From Domibacillus epiphyticus (GTDB lineage: Bacteria; Bacillota; Bacilli; Bacillales; Domibacillaceae): a DNA stretch of 64,000 nt. Below the pieces are notes generated by a model. The model was not told the origin of the DNA and ran no database searches. It saw only the letters and a list, made by a program, of their open reading frames with translations. The stretch spans positions 1 to 64,000 of the forward strand of contig NZ_MSFI01000010.1 of the NCBI RefSeq assembly GCF_001975785.1. Reading direction: 5' to 3'. The position numbers and the translations under genes were made by a program. Of the stretch, positions 36,360 to 45,864 are shown one piece after another (the first letter of the stretch is position 1; each line of letters opens with the position of its first letter).

Positions 36360-37464
36360 GAATATCATAATCATTTACATCGATATCCAAATCCATTTCG
36401 AGCGCCATCTTCGCTAGTTGTTCCCCAATATATGGACCCATTGTCAAACCGGACGACCCTAGCCCATTTGCCACGATCATTCCATCCCAGCCTGGAAGAA
36501 CGCCTATTACCGGCAGGAAACCAGGTGTGAAGGGGCGAAAACCAACTCTTGCTTCCAGAAAAGTGCTATTCAATATAGTAGGAGCCATTTCTAGGCCTTT
36601 ATTCAGAAGTTCCTGTATACCACCAGCTGTTATCCGTGAATCATAGCCGTCTGTATCATCTTCGTGAGTCGCCCCTATGACAATCCTCTGGTTATCAAAA
36701 GCTAGAAGATACTCGCTAGAAGGCGGCATAATGACTGGCCACGTGCCTGTTTCATGATCATCAGGTACCTGTACATGCAAAATTTGTGCTTTTTGAAAGC
36801 TAACTTTAAAATGAATTCCTAACGGCTTTATTAATTGATTTGCCCAGGCACCAGCACAAACAATTACCTTGTCAGACGAATAGCTTACATCACCGACAGC
36901 TACTCCTGTTACTCGGTTTGAATGATATTGAAGCACCGCATCCCCGGTTAGAAGCACTGCGCCTTTTCTTTGTGCAGATCGCAGTAAAGCATCACGCAAG
37001 GTCCGGCCATCAACACGGGCTCCTCCGCTAATATGTACAGAATGGTACTGTTCAGCCAGCAGAGGAAATAGATCGCTTGTTTCTTTTTCAGAAAGCTGGG
37101 CGATCTCTCCGATTTCTGGTGCGTCTGCTTTTCGTGTTTGTGCACGCTCTTCCATATTTCGTATTTTTTCGATATCTTTATGTATACTGAGAACACCTAC
37201 TCGAGCATAACCCGTTTCTGTCTCGCCATCACGTTTAAGTTCTTCTATCAAATCAGGGTAAAAGCGTGCCCCCGCTTTTGCCAGCTGGTACCAAGCCTGA
37301 TTGCGCCGCTGTGATAACCAAGGACAAATAATCCCTGCAGCGGCATCGGTAGCCTGTCCTTTATCTTTACGATCGATAATTAATACCTCAGCACCCATTT
37401 TTGCCAGCTGGTAGGCTGTTGATGCTCCGAGAATTCCAGCCCCAATTACGATTACCTTTTTCAT
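36337..37464 (-). CDS. FAD-dependent amino acid oxidase / dehydrogenase (DadA/glycine-oxidase type)
   Basis: A 375-residue flavoprotein of the DAO family. The N-terminal dinucleotide fold VIVIGAGILGASTAYQLAKMGAEVLIID binds FAD. A mid-domain GGARVDGRTLRDALL and VIVCAGAWANQL follow, and the C-terminal FAD signature is ARVGFRPFTPGFLPVIGVLPGWDGMIVANGLGSSGLTMGP in part. Likely oxidises a D-amino acid, sarcosine, glycine or an opine. The ATG at 37464 is preferred (AAAGG 9 bases upstream) over the in-frame GTG two codons earlier. Convergent with the broken epimerase gene. Confidence 0.8.
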   Translation of the reverse strand: MKKVIVIGAGILGASTAYQLAKMGAEVLIIDRKDKGQATDAAAGIICPWLSQRRNQAWYQLAKAGARFYPDLIEELKRDGETETGYARVGVLSIHKDIEKIRNMEERAQTRKADAPEIGEIAQLSEKETSDLFPLLAEQYHSVHISGGARVDGRTLRDALLRSAQRKGAVLLTGDAVLQYHSNRVTGVAVGDVSYSSDKVIVCAGAWANQLIKPLGIHFKVSFQKAQILHVQVPDDHETGTWPVIMPPSSEYLLAFDNQRIVIGATHEDDTDGYDSRITAGGIQELLNKGLEMAPTILNSTFLEARVGFRPFTPGFLPVIGVLPGWDGMIVANGLGSSGLTMGPYIGEQLAKMALEMDLDIDVNDYDIQKAIGDS

Positions 37465-37595
37465 AATCACTGCCCTTTCCTAACTCGCATGATCTTATAA
37501 ATTCATACCATATATTATGACGAATAGTGCAAGAAATTAAAACGAATCGGATTATTAGGTGAAATGTTCTTTTAAAAAAGCAGGGAGGAGATGAC

Positions 37596-37691
37596 GTGAA
37601 AGTTCATCTTAATATTATATTGAATACATATTATGGAGTTGCTTTTACGCTTTTCTCCATTAATAGTGCAATTCCCACTCCTCCAAAATAA
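37596..37691 (+). CDS. Candidate 31-residue peptide
   Basis: A GTG start 5 bases after GGGAGGAG opens a 31-codon frame (MKVHLNIILNTYYGVAFTLF...) with a short hydrophobic centre, ending IPTPPK. Only the strong ribosome site supports it; no terminator or family evidence. Confidence 0.25.
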   Translation: MKVHLNIILNTYYGVAFTLFSINSAIPTPPK

Positions 37692-37762
37692 TGTAAGAGC
37701 AAAACGTTGACATGGTAGATTGCAGAATATCATTTCAGTAGTAACGGCCAATGATTTTCTGC

Positions 37763-38569
37763 TTATATCTCTTGTTTCATTCTATATTCCTCATTGATCT
37801 CATACTGCTGTTTTAGGTAGAAGGTGTCCGACCTTAGTCCAAGCCTTAATGTTTCAAGCGGAATAGGATCCGCGAATGAAATATTGGCCAGGTTGACGTT
37901 CGATCCAATCAGGTTAATAAAAACCGTTTGCATTTTTTTAGTTGGAGCTTCAAAAATAATCTTTTGTAAATCAGCTCTAGCTTCTATAATTTTGTCAACA
38001 ATTTCAAGCCTCATCTCTCCATTATCAAGGCATATCCCACTAGTTCCGCTTTCCCTGGCTTCTGTAATGACCTTTTCGGATCCGGACTCCATATCCTCCA
38101 AAATCCACTCAACCCATTCAGAAGCACCCTGAGACATGGATTTCTTGCTGTCCTTAGCCCCGACTTCACTAAAAACAATAAAATCCTTTGAAAAATCTTT
38201 AATATACATGGCTTTCTCTCTGTTGGGCATCTCAAGCGTTCCGTTCGAAATTTCGATATACCTGCAGTTAAATTTACGGATAAATCTTTCAAAGTCGCTC
38301 ACTTTATTCTGGCTTACAAACTTCTCAAATAACGTTCCACCGAAAAAGAAGTCCACCCCGTTTTCTTGCAGGCAGGCGATCTTCTTTTCCAAATGTTTTG
38401 TTACTACAGATGTCCCCCACCCGAATTTTACAAAATCTATATATTGATCTGAGCTATTAATCGTATCCTGAAAAAACTGTAGTGGGACTCCGTTATCAAT
38501 CAGAACGGTGATTCCATCCATTCTTGGTTTACAGCTTCTTTTCGGCAGGTTGAGCCCGGTATAGATCAT
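37763..38569 (-). CDS. yitD: Phosphosulfolactate synthase (ComA)
   Basis: A 268-residue TIM-barrel enzyme that adds sulfite to phosphoenolpyruvate to make (2R)-phospho-3-sulfolactate. Motifs: DNGVPLQFFQD, YIDFVKFGWGTSVV, FFGGTLFEKF, YIEISNGTLEMP, SEVGAKD and IIFEAPTKKMQTVFINLIGSNVNLANI, matching ComA/YitD throughout. The start codon overlaps the yitC stop by 4 bases (38566-38569), so they are translated together. In B. subtilis this pathway yields sulfolactate stored in spores. Only these two enzymes are here; the later dehydrogenase is not seen. Confidence 0.9.
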   Translation of the reverse strand: MIYTGLNLPKRSCKPRMDGITVLIDNGVPLQFFQDTINSSDQYIDFVKFGWGTSVVTKHLEKKIACLQENGVDFFFGGTLFEKFVSQNKVSDFERFIRKFNCRYIEISNGTLEMPNREKAMYIKDFSKDFIVFSEVGAKDSKKSMSQGASEWVEWILEDMESGSEKVITEARESGTSGICLDNGEMRLEIVDKIIEARADLQKIIFEAPTKKMQTVFINLIGSNVNLANISFADPIPLETLRLGLRSDTFYLKQQYEINEEYRMKQEI

Positions 38570-39252
38570 GAATCCACCCTCACAATTCTTGGTAAATTAT
38601 TTTTCTGATTCACTTTCATTACAAAGTGAGAATTCAGTTCTTTCAAACACATCTCTATATCACCGCTGTTAAACTCCGGCCGGTTATCGTCAAAAAACTT
38701 TTGAGCAGACTCTGATCCTTTTATTCTGGAAGATGCCTCGGCCGCCCGCCGGCAGTCTCGGTTGTCGATGATATCTTTCATATATTCAGCACAGGCAAGA
38801 TCATCATCCCCGGTAGGATGGGAAGCGATAATTTGGATTTTTTTATCCGCTCCAAACGTTTCTTCAATGTATTCTGCTGTCGTTCTGGCATTAGAAAAAC
38901 CCGTGACGAAAAGATGTTTTGCATCGAGCGCATTCAAAGCAGCTTTCACTCCATTGGTTGTCTTCTGGACAAGTGTCTTCCCTTCAAGCTCCGTTTCAAT
39001 AAGGCTCTTTGGGGAATTATCAAGGTCAAACCCGGCAATATACAATCCATTCTTTTCGCCTGCCAGCAAATATTCAGGCTGTCTTTCCTTCACTTGAAAT
39101 GCTGAATGGATTGTATCTGCAAGCAAAATCTCTTTTGCACCTTTTATAAAAGCGTAGTGTGCAAATGTAAAAGCACGAATGACATCAATGACAACATTCA
39201 CGTCGGCACGGGCCAAGTGGCAGGAGTGTCCCTGATAAATCGTAACTGCCAT
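38566..39252 (-). CDS. yitC: 2-phosphosulfolactate phosphatase (ComB)
   Basis: A 228-residue Mg-dependent phosphatase that removes phosphate from phosphosulfolactate. Recognised by DVIRAFTFAHYAFIKGAKEILLADTI, LAGEKNGLYIAGFDLDNSP, TTNGVKAA, and the acidic cluster TGDDDLACAEYMKDI. These match ComB/YitC. First gene of the yitC-yitD pair; the ATG has GGAGAGGAG upstream. No clear mother-cell sigma promoter could be assigned by eye. Spore sulfolactate synthesis is the likely role. Confidence 0.9.
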   Translation of the reverse strand: MAVTIYQGHSCHLARADVNVVIDVIRAFTFAHYAFIKGAKEILLADTIHSAFQVKERQPEYLLAGEKNGLYIAGFDLDNSPKSLIETELEGKTLVQKTTNGVKAALNALDAKHLFVTGFSNARTTAEYIEETFGADKKIQIIASHPTGDDDLACAEYMKDIIDNRDCRRAAEASSRIKGSESAQKFFDDNRPEFNSGDIEMCLKELNSHFVMKVNQKNNLPRIVRVDS

Positions 39253-39477
39253 CGTTCGCTCCTCTCCATTTTCAACACTCTCTCATCTGACGGGTTTAGA
39301 ACGGTCGCCATATTAGCCTATACCTAATTTATGCACCCATTTTTCAGATGGTACTTGACTTTTATTTATTGGCTTTCTTTCGGAACTATTTTTCATGAGG
39401 GAAATGATCTGTTTACACAGTCATAAAATAAGCGGAGGATATTAATACTAGAGGATCATTCTTTCCAGTTTAATAGA

Positions 39478-39517
39478 AAAAGGACCGATGCACCCAAATC
39501 TGATGTACGATCCTTAT
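39478..39517 (-). terminator. Terminator after the MFS gene
   Basis: AAGGATCG...CGGTCCTTTTT arms on the minus strand, 5 bases after the stop codon. The rest of 39253-39477 shows nothing. Confidence 0.7.
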
Positions 39518-39521
39518 TCCT

Positions 39522-40739
39522 TTAGTTTTCAATTTCATCAACTTTAATACATTTCATTACAATGAATAAAAGGACAACTCCTAGTACACCAGCTGAAATA
39601 TAACCAATATTTAGAAAATCCTTCATCATTAGTGACATAATCGGCGGACCTGCAGCGACCCCGGCAAATCGTGACGAACTGTAAAAAGAAGTGATCGTGC
39701 CCCGCTCTTCCTTTTTAATATTTTGCGTAATAATGGCATCAAGTATAGGCATTAGCGCGCCGATTGCCATCCCAGCAATACTGGTAACAATTAAAAGAAG
39801 GGTTAGTTTCTTGCTTGTAAAGCCTACAAAAATAATACTGGCGGACAAAGCAATCAAACAAACGATGATTACTTTTCTCATCGTCGGTAAATTCCCTTTA
39901 ATTTTACGGCCGGTAATAAAAGAAACAATACACAGTAAAAAAAGCGGAATCGCTATAACAAACCCTTTCGTTATTCCCTTTATATCGTGGACACTCTCAA
40001 GATTTTCAGATAAAAAAAATAAAACGGCGAATAACACAAGCATGGCAAAAAAACCAAGAAGGAATACGGAAAGCAGCCATTTCCCTTCCTTTTTAAATGT
40101 TTTTTTCGTGTTCTGCAAAAATTCTTTAAACTTTTTCGGCTCATCCTTTTCTTTAGGTGCTTTAATAAAGAAAAAAATCAGCACGATCGAAATGAGGCTA
40201 AAAACGGATATGGCGAAAAAAGGCAAAAACCATAAAAAAGCAGCAAATACGGAACCCAGGATAGGACTCAACACTTTTCCAAACGTGTTCGATGTTTCGA
40301 TAATTCCTAAACAGGAGCTTGTTTTTTCATCATCATCTTTATATAGATCGCCAACTAATGGCAATACGATCGGCATTGCCCCTGATGCCCCAATCCCTTG
40401 CAAAACCCTGCCGATAATGATCCATGTAAACGGATCTTCCATTTTCCACGAAGCAAACCCGGCAATCAGTCCGCCAATTAATGCGAGGACCAGACTCGGC
40501 AAAATGACTTTTTTTCGTCCAAGCCGGTCTGATAAATACCCAACAACAGGCATAAGAAAAATAGCCGCAATGGAATAGCTTGTAATGATCATACTCGACT
40601 GAAAGGAAGAAATCCCTACCTTGCTTTCCAATATCGGCAGGACCGGTATAAGCATGGAATTTCCGAGTGTCATCACGAGGGGAATGGAGGCCATACTTAC
40701 AATACACCACACGCTTACTTTGTCTACATTTTTATTCAT
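39522..40739 (-). CDS. MFS drug-efflux-type transporter (DHA1, 12 TM)
   Basis: A 405-residue major facilitator with 12 helices. N-half: GNSMLIPVLPILESKVGIS (motif D region), then the loop 2-3 signature GYLSDRLGRKKVILPSL (motif A), and GRVLQGIGASGAMPIVLPLVGDLY (motif B/C-like, antiporter type). A central charged loop (KEKDEPKKFKEFLQNTKKTFKKEGK) splits the halves. Motif A is echoed in the second half near RKIKGNLPTM. Likely exports drugs or metabolites using the proton gradient. The start at 40739 follows GAGGTG at 5 bases; the longer frame to 40760 has no site. Isolated. Confidence 0.78.
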   Translation of the reverse strand: MNKNVDKVSVWCIVSMASIPLVMTLGNSMLIPVLPILESKVGISSFQSSMIITSYSIAAIFLMPVVGYLSDRLGRKKVILPSLVLALIGGLIAGFASWKMEDPFTWIIIGRVLQGIGASGAMPIVLPLVGDLYKDDDEKTSSCLGIIETSNTFGKVLSPILGSVFAAFLWFLPFFAISVFSLISIVLIFFFIKAPKEKDEPKKFKEFLQNTKKTFKKEGKWLLSVFLLGFFAMLVLFAVLFFLSENLESVHDIKGITKGFVIAIPLFLLCIVSFITGRKIKGNLPTMRKVIIVCLIALSASIIFVGFTSKKLTLLLIVTSIAGMAIGALMPILDAIITQNIKKEERGTITSFYSSSRFAGVAAGPPIMSLMMKDFLNIGYISAGVLGVVLLFIVMKCIKVDEIEN

Positions 40740-41118
40740 ACATGCACCTCGATTATTCAATGCTTGCGATGTTTTATACTACATGTATGGTTTCCTTGCG
40801 TATTTTTTTTATGCAATTGGTGTACAGGTATGGACCAGTTCGATTATTATGTTGTTCCGTTATTTCCATTACAAAAATTCCAGACGAGTAGTTTAAAAAG
40901 ATTTACCATATTATTTTTTTACCTTATAACTGTAAGAATGAACCATTCATTCATATATCACCCGTAAACTGATGTTATACTATTAATATTGGAGTTGAAA
41001 TGTACAGCCAATAGAATGAGGAATATATGAAGGGTACACCTAGTCATTCACTCTTCTTAAGAGACATACATTATAAGAGCAGGACTGCATGCCATTTAAT
41101 TATTGGGGATGATTTTTT
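40740..41118. other. Intergenic stretch
   Basis: AT-rich, divergent between the MFS and YitT-family genes. No ORF, hairpin or clear operator was recognised. Confidence 0.5.
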
Positions 41119-41781
41119 GTGAAAAGCAACGATAACCAATATGCCAAACCACTATTTCGCGGAATATTTAGAAAGTGCTTTCTTGTTGCTGTGGGAGCAG
41201 TCATGCAGGGATTCGCAATGGGTGTGTTTTTGTTCCCTAATTTCATTCCTTCTGGCGGAGGAGCGGGCTTAACAGTGCTGCTGAATTACTGGTTTCATAT
41301 ACCGCTGAGCATTGCGTTGTGGCTTGTAAACTCTTCCATGCTTTTATTTGCAGTCCACTATTTGGGGGGCTTCAGTGCTCTCGGTACTCTCCTCGGCATC
41401 ACGATCACCTCTATTTCTGTCAATATATTCAATGTATATTTGGAGTCGCCATTTTCCCATGTATGGATAGATCTAGTATTCGGTTCTATTTTTTTTGGCA
41501 CCGGTGTTTCGATTCTCCTTAGACAGGGCATTTCTAATGGAGGAATGGGTGTAATCGCTTTAATTATTGCCAAATATAAGAATATCAGTCCTGGAAAGCC
41601 GTTATTTTGGATTAACGGCATTATTTTTCTTATAACGTCTTATGTAATCGATTGGGAAATAGTCTTTCAAGCCATTACTTGTCAATGGATGTCTACCAAA
41701 ATCATCAGTTGGTTATATAACGTATCTATCCCTAAAAATATACGAAATATACTGACTTTTGATTTCGTTTGGCGCAATTAA
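41119..41781 (+). CDS. YitT-family membrane protein, short form
   Basis: A 220-residue integral membrane protein. It contains the YitT family opening VAVGAVMQGFAMGVFLFPNFIPSGGGAGLTVLLNYW in part, then LGGFSALGTLLGITITS, and FGTGVSILLRQGISNGGMGVIALIIAKY. Five or six helices are expected. The usual C-terminal cytoplasmic DUF2179 domain (about 80 residues) is absent, so the protein stops after the membrane part. Role unknown. The GTG start follows GGGGATGA. Confidence 0.72.
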   Translation: MKSNDNQYAKPLFRGIFRKCFLVAVGAVMQGFAMGVFLFPNFIPSGGGAGLTVLLNYWFHIPLSIALWLVNSSMLLFAVHYLGGFSALGTLLGITITSISVNIFNVYLESPFSHVWIDLVFGSIFFGTGVSILLRQGISNGGMGVIALIIAKYKNISPGKPLFWINGIIFLITSYVIDWEIVFQAITCQWMSTKIISWLYNVSIPKNIRNILTFDFVWRN

Positions 41782-41904
41782 TAATTTCCTGCTGAATGGA
41801 ATCTCAAACACTGCATAGATTTATATGTTCAGAATTCTTCAGGATCTATAACCCTTTATCAAGCAGCTATGTCTATGGCTGCTCAAAAAAACTATATAAC
41901 AAAG

Positions 41905-41939
41905 CGAAAGACACAGTATTGATATTACTGTGTCTTTGA
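41905..41939 (+). terminator. Terminator hairpin
   Basis: AAAGACACAGTA and TACTGTGTCTTT form a stem; it may serve the YitT-family gene or, on the other strand, the remnant at 41942. Confidence 0.75.
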
Positions 41940-41941
41940 AT

Positions 41942-42157
41942 TCATTCTTGAATTTCTGCGAAAAAGTCAGAACAAAAGAGAAGGATCACTCTTAATCCAA
42001 CGCCAAATACCATTGAATAAACAAAAGTCTCTTTTAATCCATACCGCCAGAAATCGATACTATAAATAGATAATAAAACTTTATCATAAATACCCCAACC
42101 CAATTTACTACTAAAATCAAAGTATATAAACTCTTTGGTCTCACTTGGCCTATTTAA
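41942..42157 (-). pseudogene. Unidentified 5'-truncated membrane-protein remnant
   Basis: Seventy-one codons open on the minus strand with good protein character (FIYFDFSSKLGWGIYDKVLL, SIDFWRYGLKETF, FGVGLRVILLF) ending in TGA. An in-frame TGA precedes it and there is no usable start codon or ribosome site. It looks like the tail of a lost gene. Family not recognised. The 270 bases from 42158 to 42429 hold only the presumed ywrC promoter. Confidence 0.4.
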
Positions 42158-42429
42158 TCAAATGCAACCTAATGATGCCTAATTATTGAAACTTTGAACA
42201 TTTTGGCTTTTAATTATTATTCAATTCATTTTACAGGGCTGTCTTTATCAAACAAATTCACCTTCTATTTCGTTTTCAAAATTATAGTTTCTGAGTTATA
42301 TTTTTTAGAGAAGAGCTTCAAAGAAGGTCTTAAGCTTTACTTCCTGCCTTTTTCATTCAATGCTTGATAATGGTACACTAAAACTAAATAGCCGTGCTTA
42401 ACATTACTCAGATGGAGTTGAACATAACG

Positions 42430-42906
42430 ATGTCATCGAATTACAGGATCCCAGATTTAGCTATCGACGAGATCGATAAACAGATTCTTTCACTGTTGCA
42501 TGAAAACAGCCGTACGTCTTATACCGACATCGGAAAACAGGTTGAACTTTCACGTGTAGCTGTTCAAACACGAATTAATAACTTAATGGAGCAGGGCGTT
42601 ATTGAAAAGTTCACTACTGTTATAAATCCGGCAAAAGTCGGCATTCATGTATCTGCTTTTTTTAATGTTGAAGTTGAACCACAGTATTTGGAAGAGGTCG
42701 CTTTACATTTAGAAAATGAACCAGCTGTGACTAGCTTGTACCATATGACCGGACCAAGCAAACTGCATATGCATGGCATCTTCACAAATAACCAGGAGAT
42801 GGAGCGTTTTCTAACAGAAAAATTATACCCTTTAAAAGGCGTTGCAAGCGTAGATTGTCAAATGTTGATTAAGCGCTACAAGAGCAGGATGGGAATGAAA
42901 TTGTAA
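42430..42906 (+). CDS. ywrC: Lrp/AsnC-family regulator (YwrC-like)
   Basis: A 158-residue regulator. The N-terminal helix-turn-helix reads [47 protein letters not shown] in part, and the C-terminal RAM ligand-binding domain (about 75-150) reads [44 protein letters not shown] in part. The start at 42430 is chosen, with GGAG 12 bases upstream. It is convergent with the gamma-glutamyltransferase gene; in B. subtilis ywrC lies beside ywrD and ywrAB too. It probably controls the MFS-ywrD and ywrBA units through the inverted repeats near 45870-45930. Confidence 0.8.
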   Translation: MSSNYRIPDLAIDEIDKQILSLLHENSRTSYTDIGKQVELSRVAVQTRINNLMEQGVIEKFTTVINPAKVGIHVSAFFNVEVEPQYLEEVALHLENEPAVTSLYHMTGPSKLHMHGIFTNNQEMERFLTEKLYPLKGVASVDCQMLIKRYKSRMGMKL

Positions 42907-42909
42907 AGA

Positions 42910-42944
42910 AACAGGCAGCGGTACAGAAGCTGCCTGTTTTTTTG
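42910..42944. terminator. Bidirectional terminator between ywrC and ywrD
   Basis: AACAGGCAGC and GCTGCCTGTTTTTTT around a 9-base loop. Confidence 0.88.
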
Positions 42945-42952
42945 AAGAAATA

Positions 42953-44533
42953 TTAACTTCCAACTGCGGCTCCGTCGCCGCGCGGGTCGACACCGCCATG
43001 CAAAAATCCTTGCTCATCGATTAAAATGGCATTGGCATGTCCCATTATTGGATCTACGTCCCCGACCCTTTTGACAACGTGGCCGGCGTCTTCTAACTCT
43101 TTTGTAATTTGATCAGAAACCCTGCTTTCTAATTTCAACTCCTGTGTTTCCTCTCCCCATGTTCTTCCCCATACAAAGCGTGGTTCGCTGATTGCCTGTT
43201 GCGGATTCATTCCATAGTCAATCATTCGTGTAATAATTGCTGTTTGCGTTTGCGGCTGCCCTTCACCGCCTTGTGTACCATACAAAATCGCAGGTTCTCC
43301 ATGTTTCAGTGCCATCGCCGGCATTAACGTATGAAATGTTCGTTTCCGAGGTTCAAGACTGTTCACATGGTCTGGGTCTAGAGAAAAGAAAGAACCGCGG
43401 TTTTGCATAATGATCCCTGTATCTCCTGCAACAATGCCTGATCCATATTCAAAATAAAGGCTTTGAATGAAGGACACCGCATTTCCTTCTGCATCAACAA
43501 CCGCTGCATGAGCTGTGTCACTTCCAATTGGCTGTGTGATAACGTCTTTTGTGCTATCCAGGGAGATCGAATCAGCCATCTCTTTTCCATACGATTTACT
43601 TAAGAGCTTGTGAAGAGGGATATCATGAAAAGCTGGATCGGTTAAATATGCATTCCGGTCTTGAAAGCTTCTTTTTAACGCTTCGACAAGCAAATGATAA
43701 TATCCACACGACCCATGCGGAATGGATGAAAGATCAAAATTTTCCAAAATATTAAGCGCCATGAGCCCGGTAAACCCTTGAGAATTCGGCGGCACTTGAT
43801 ACATCGTATAGCCCCTGTACGTTGTATACACTGGCTCTGTCCAGTCTCCTTTATGGGCCGCGAAATCTTCAACCGTTAAGAAGCCTCCTTTTTCTTGAAG
43901 AAAGGATACGATTTTTTCAGCGAGTTCTCCTTTATAAAAATGATCTCTTCCTTTTTCTGAAAGCTCTGTTAACGTGTTGGCCAAATCTTTTTGCACAATT
44001 TTTTCATTGATCTCTGGTACGCGGCTTTCTGGTAGAAAAATAGCTGCTGTGACAGGCTCTGCCCGTAGTACATCCAAGTTTTTCACGGTGTTTTCGTGTT
44101 GGTCTTTTGAAAAAGGAAATCCATTGGCGGCATAATCAATCGCTGGTTTTAGTACGTCCGCTAAAGAAAGACGCCCATATTCTTTCAGGATTGCATCCCA
44201 GCTGTCGACCATTCCAGGTACGGTAATCACACTTTTAATCCCACGGAACGGAATGGAAGAATCGCCTTTGTAGGTTTCTCTTGTGACGTTAGCGCCTGAC
44301 CTGCCGCTCCCATTATAGGCTCTTACTTTTTTTGTATCTGCACTGTAAGCGAGCCAGAACGAATCTCCTCCCAGCCCGGTCATATGTGGATACACGACTG
44401 CTAGACACGCACTGACCGCGACAGCGGCATCAAAAGCGTTTCCACCCTTTTCTAAAATTGAATTCCCGGCTTGTGAAGCCAAATAATGAGGACTGACAAC
44501 CATTGTTTTTGTACCAACTTTTGCACTATTCAT
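42953..44533 (-). CDS. ywrD: Gamma-glutamyltransferase / acylase-like (YwrD)
   Basis: A 526-residue Ntn-hydrolase precursor. The autocleavage Thr begins the small subunit at SDTAHAAVVDAEGNAVSFIQSLY (Thr about 352), preceded by the large subunit starting VSPHYLASQAGNSILEKGGNAFDAAVAVSACLAVVYPHMTGLGGD in part. The late motif GTQGGEGQPQTQ contributes the substrate site. There is no signal peptide, so it acts in the cytosol on imported gamma-glutamyl compounds. The start overlaps the MFS stop by 4 bases (44530-44533), so the carrier and hydrolase are coupled. Confidence 0.85.
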   Translation of the reverse strand: MNSAKVGTKTMVVSPHYLASQAGNSILEKGGNAFDAAVAVSACLAVVYPHMTGLGGDSFWLAYSADTKKVRAYNGSGRSGANVTRETYKGDSSIPFRGIKSVITVPGMVDSWDAILKEYGRLSLADVLKPAIDYAANGFPFSKDQHENTVKNLDVLRAEPVTAAIFLPESRVPEINEKIVQKDLANTLTELSEKGRDHFYKGELAEKIVSFLQEKGGFLTVEDFAAHKGDWTEPVYTTYRGYTMYQVPPNSQGFTGLMALNILENFDLSSIPHGSCGYYHLLVEALKRSFQDRNAYLTDPAFHDIPLHKLLSKSYGKEMADSISLDSTKDVITQPIGSDTAHAAVVDAEGNAVSFIQSLYFEYGSGIVAGDTGIIMQNRGSFFSLDPDHVNSLEPRKRTFHTLMPAMALKHGEPAILYGTQGGEGQPQTQTAIITRMIDYGMNPQQAISEPRFVWGRTWGEETQELKLESRVSDQITKELEDAGHVVKRVGDVDPIMGHANAILIDEQGFLHGGVDPRGDGAAVGS

Positions 44534-45768
44534 ACAGCTTTTTCCCCTTCCGGCTTGTATTCTTCCATTTTTGATTCCAAGACATACCCTTTATTATTAG
44601 TAAACATAAACACAATTGCACCAAAGATCAATAGGGCGCCAGATATATAAAAACCAAATTCCAGCTCCCCTGTTATATCCGCAAAATAGCCTGTAATATA
44701 TGGGGCAAAAATCGACGACAGCATGCCGCTGAAATTAAAAAATCCGTATACCCTCGAATACATTGCAGGAGGCGTAATATCTGCCAGGTATGAAATTAAC
44801 ACGGGATCAAGCGCCAGCTTTCCGAGTAATCCATATAAAGCAAGTCCGACAAGCAGCAACGAATAATTCTCAGTGTACGGTATGACAAATTGGCAAACCG
44901 CGCCGGCAAGCGCCAGCGAAATAATCAGCGGCTTTCTGTTTTTGATTTTATCTGATAGAAAGCCGAATAATATGGCGCCTGGAATGGATGCCCAAGGAAC
45001 AAGTGATGCTATGATGCCTGTTTGTGATGCTTCAACGCCTCTCACCGTCTGAAGATAGTATGGAAGCCACGTCAGCATGCCAAAAAATCCGTACAGCGAG
45101 CAGAAAATCAGCACATACACCAGAATGTGGTTTTTGGTAAAAAGCAACTTCATGTCAAACTTCTCCTGCTTGTCCAAAGCTACTGCCGTTTTTTCTTTAT
45201 GTGTGTTGTCGCGTACAAAAATCGCTATTAAAATAGCCACAATAACGGTTGGAATCGCAAAAACATAAAATGGATACTGCCAGCCTTTATTTAATGTATA
45301 CGTAAAGTAACTCGATGCCACAAAGCCAAGCGAGATGCCAAATGCCATTCCGCTGTTAATAAGAGCGGATACAAGACCGCGGTATTTTCTTGGGGTAATC
45401 GTAGAGGATATCCCATACTGCGATCCATAATAGGTTCCTTCACCAAGACCTGTTAGGGCACGCATCATTAAAAACATAAGAAATGTGGTCGCCATGCCGC
45501 TTAAATACGTTGCAACCCCAAATAGCAAATAACCGATGACCAGTACTTTTACCCGTCCAAATTTGTCAGCTAAAAACCCAGTTGGAATTTGCATCGCCGC
45601 ATATGCAGCGAAAAAGACGGTCGACATTAAGCCAAGCTGCGATTTATCAAGCCCCCACTCCTCTCCGATACTTCCCATTACTGGTGAAAGAATGTTCCGG
45701 TCCGCATACATAAAGACCCAGCCAAGGAAAAACAGAAAAATAACAAAAGCAGGATGTGTTTTTTTCAT
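44530..45768 (-). CDS. MFS transporter coupled to YwrD
   Basis: A 412-residue, 12-helix MFS carrier of the anion/hexuronate (ACS) type: opening FLGWVFMYADRNILSPVMGSI (the family's DR motif), motif A GFLADKFGRVKVLVIGY, and RALTGLGEGTYYGSQYG. It is the first gene of a two-gene operon with ywrD, translationally coupled, and divergent from ywrB-ywrA. A role in uptake of gamma-glutamyl or other amide substrates for YwrD is inference from coupling. It is not part of the B. subtilis ywr cluster as I know it. The ATG follows AAGGAGC. Confidence 0.8.
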   Translation of the reverse strand: MKKTHPAFVIFLFFLGWVFMYADRNILSPVMGSIGEEWGLDKSQLGLMSTVFFAAYAAMQIPTGFLADKFGRVKVLVIGYLLFGVATYLSGMATTFLMFLMMRALTGLGEGTYYGSQYGISSTITPRKYRGLVSALINSGMAFGISLGFVASSYFTYTLNKGWQYPFYVFAIPTVIVAILIAIFVRDNTHKEKTAVALDKQEKFDMKLLFTKNHILVYVLIFCSLYGFFGMLTWLPYYLQTVRGVEASQTGIIASLVPWASIPGAILFGFLSDKIKNRKPLIISLALAGAVCQFVIPYTENYSLLLVGLALYGLLGKLALDPVLISYLADITPPAMYSRVYGFFNFSGMLSSIFAPYITGYFADITGELEFGFYISGALLIFGAIVFMFTNNKGYVLESKMEEYKPEGEKAV

Positions 45769-45864
45769 GAGGTAAGCTCCTTTGTGTGAAATGTTAGGAA
45801 CATCATAAAAGAAGCTGAGAACAAATAAATGATTTTCGGAAGATTATCTGACAGATATTTTTTT

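Noticed and set aside
39691-40578. 295-residue plus-strand ORF
   Set aside because: It lies entirely antisense to the well-supported MFS gene at 39522-40739, has no ribosome site and shows no family resemblance.
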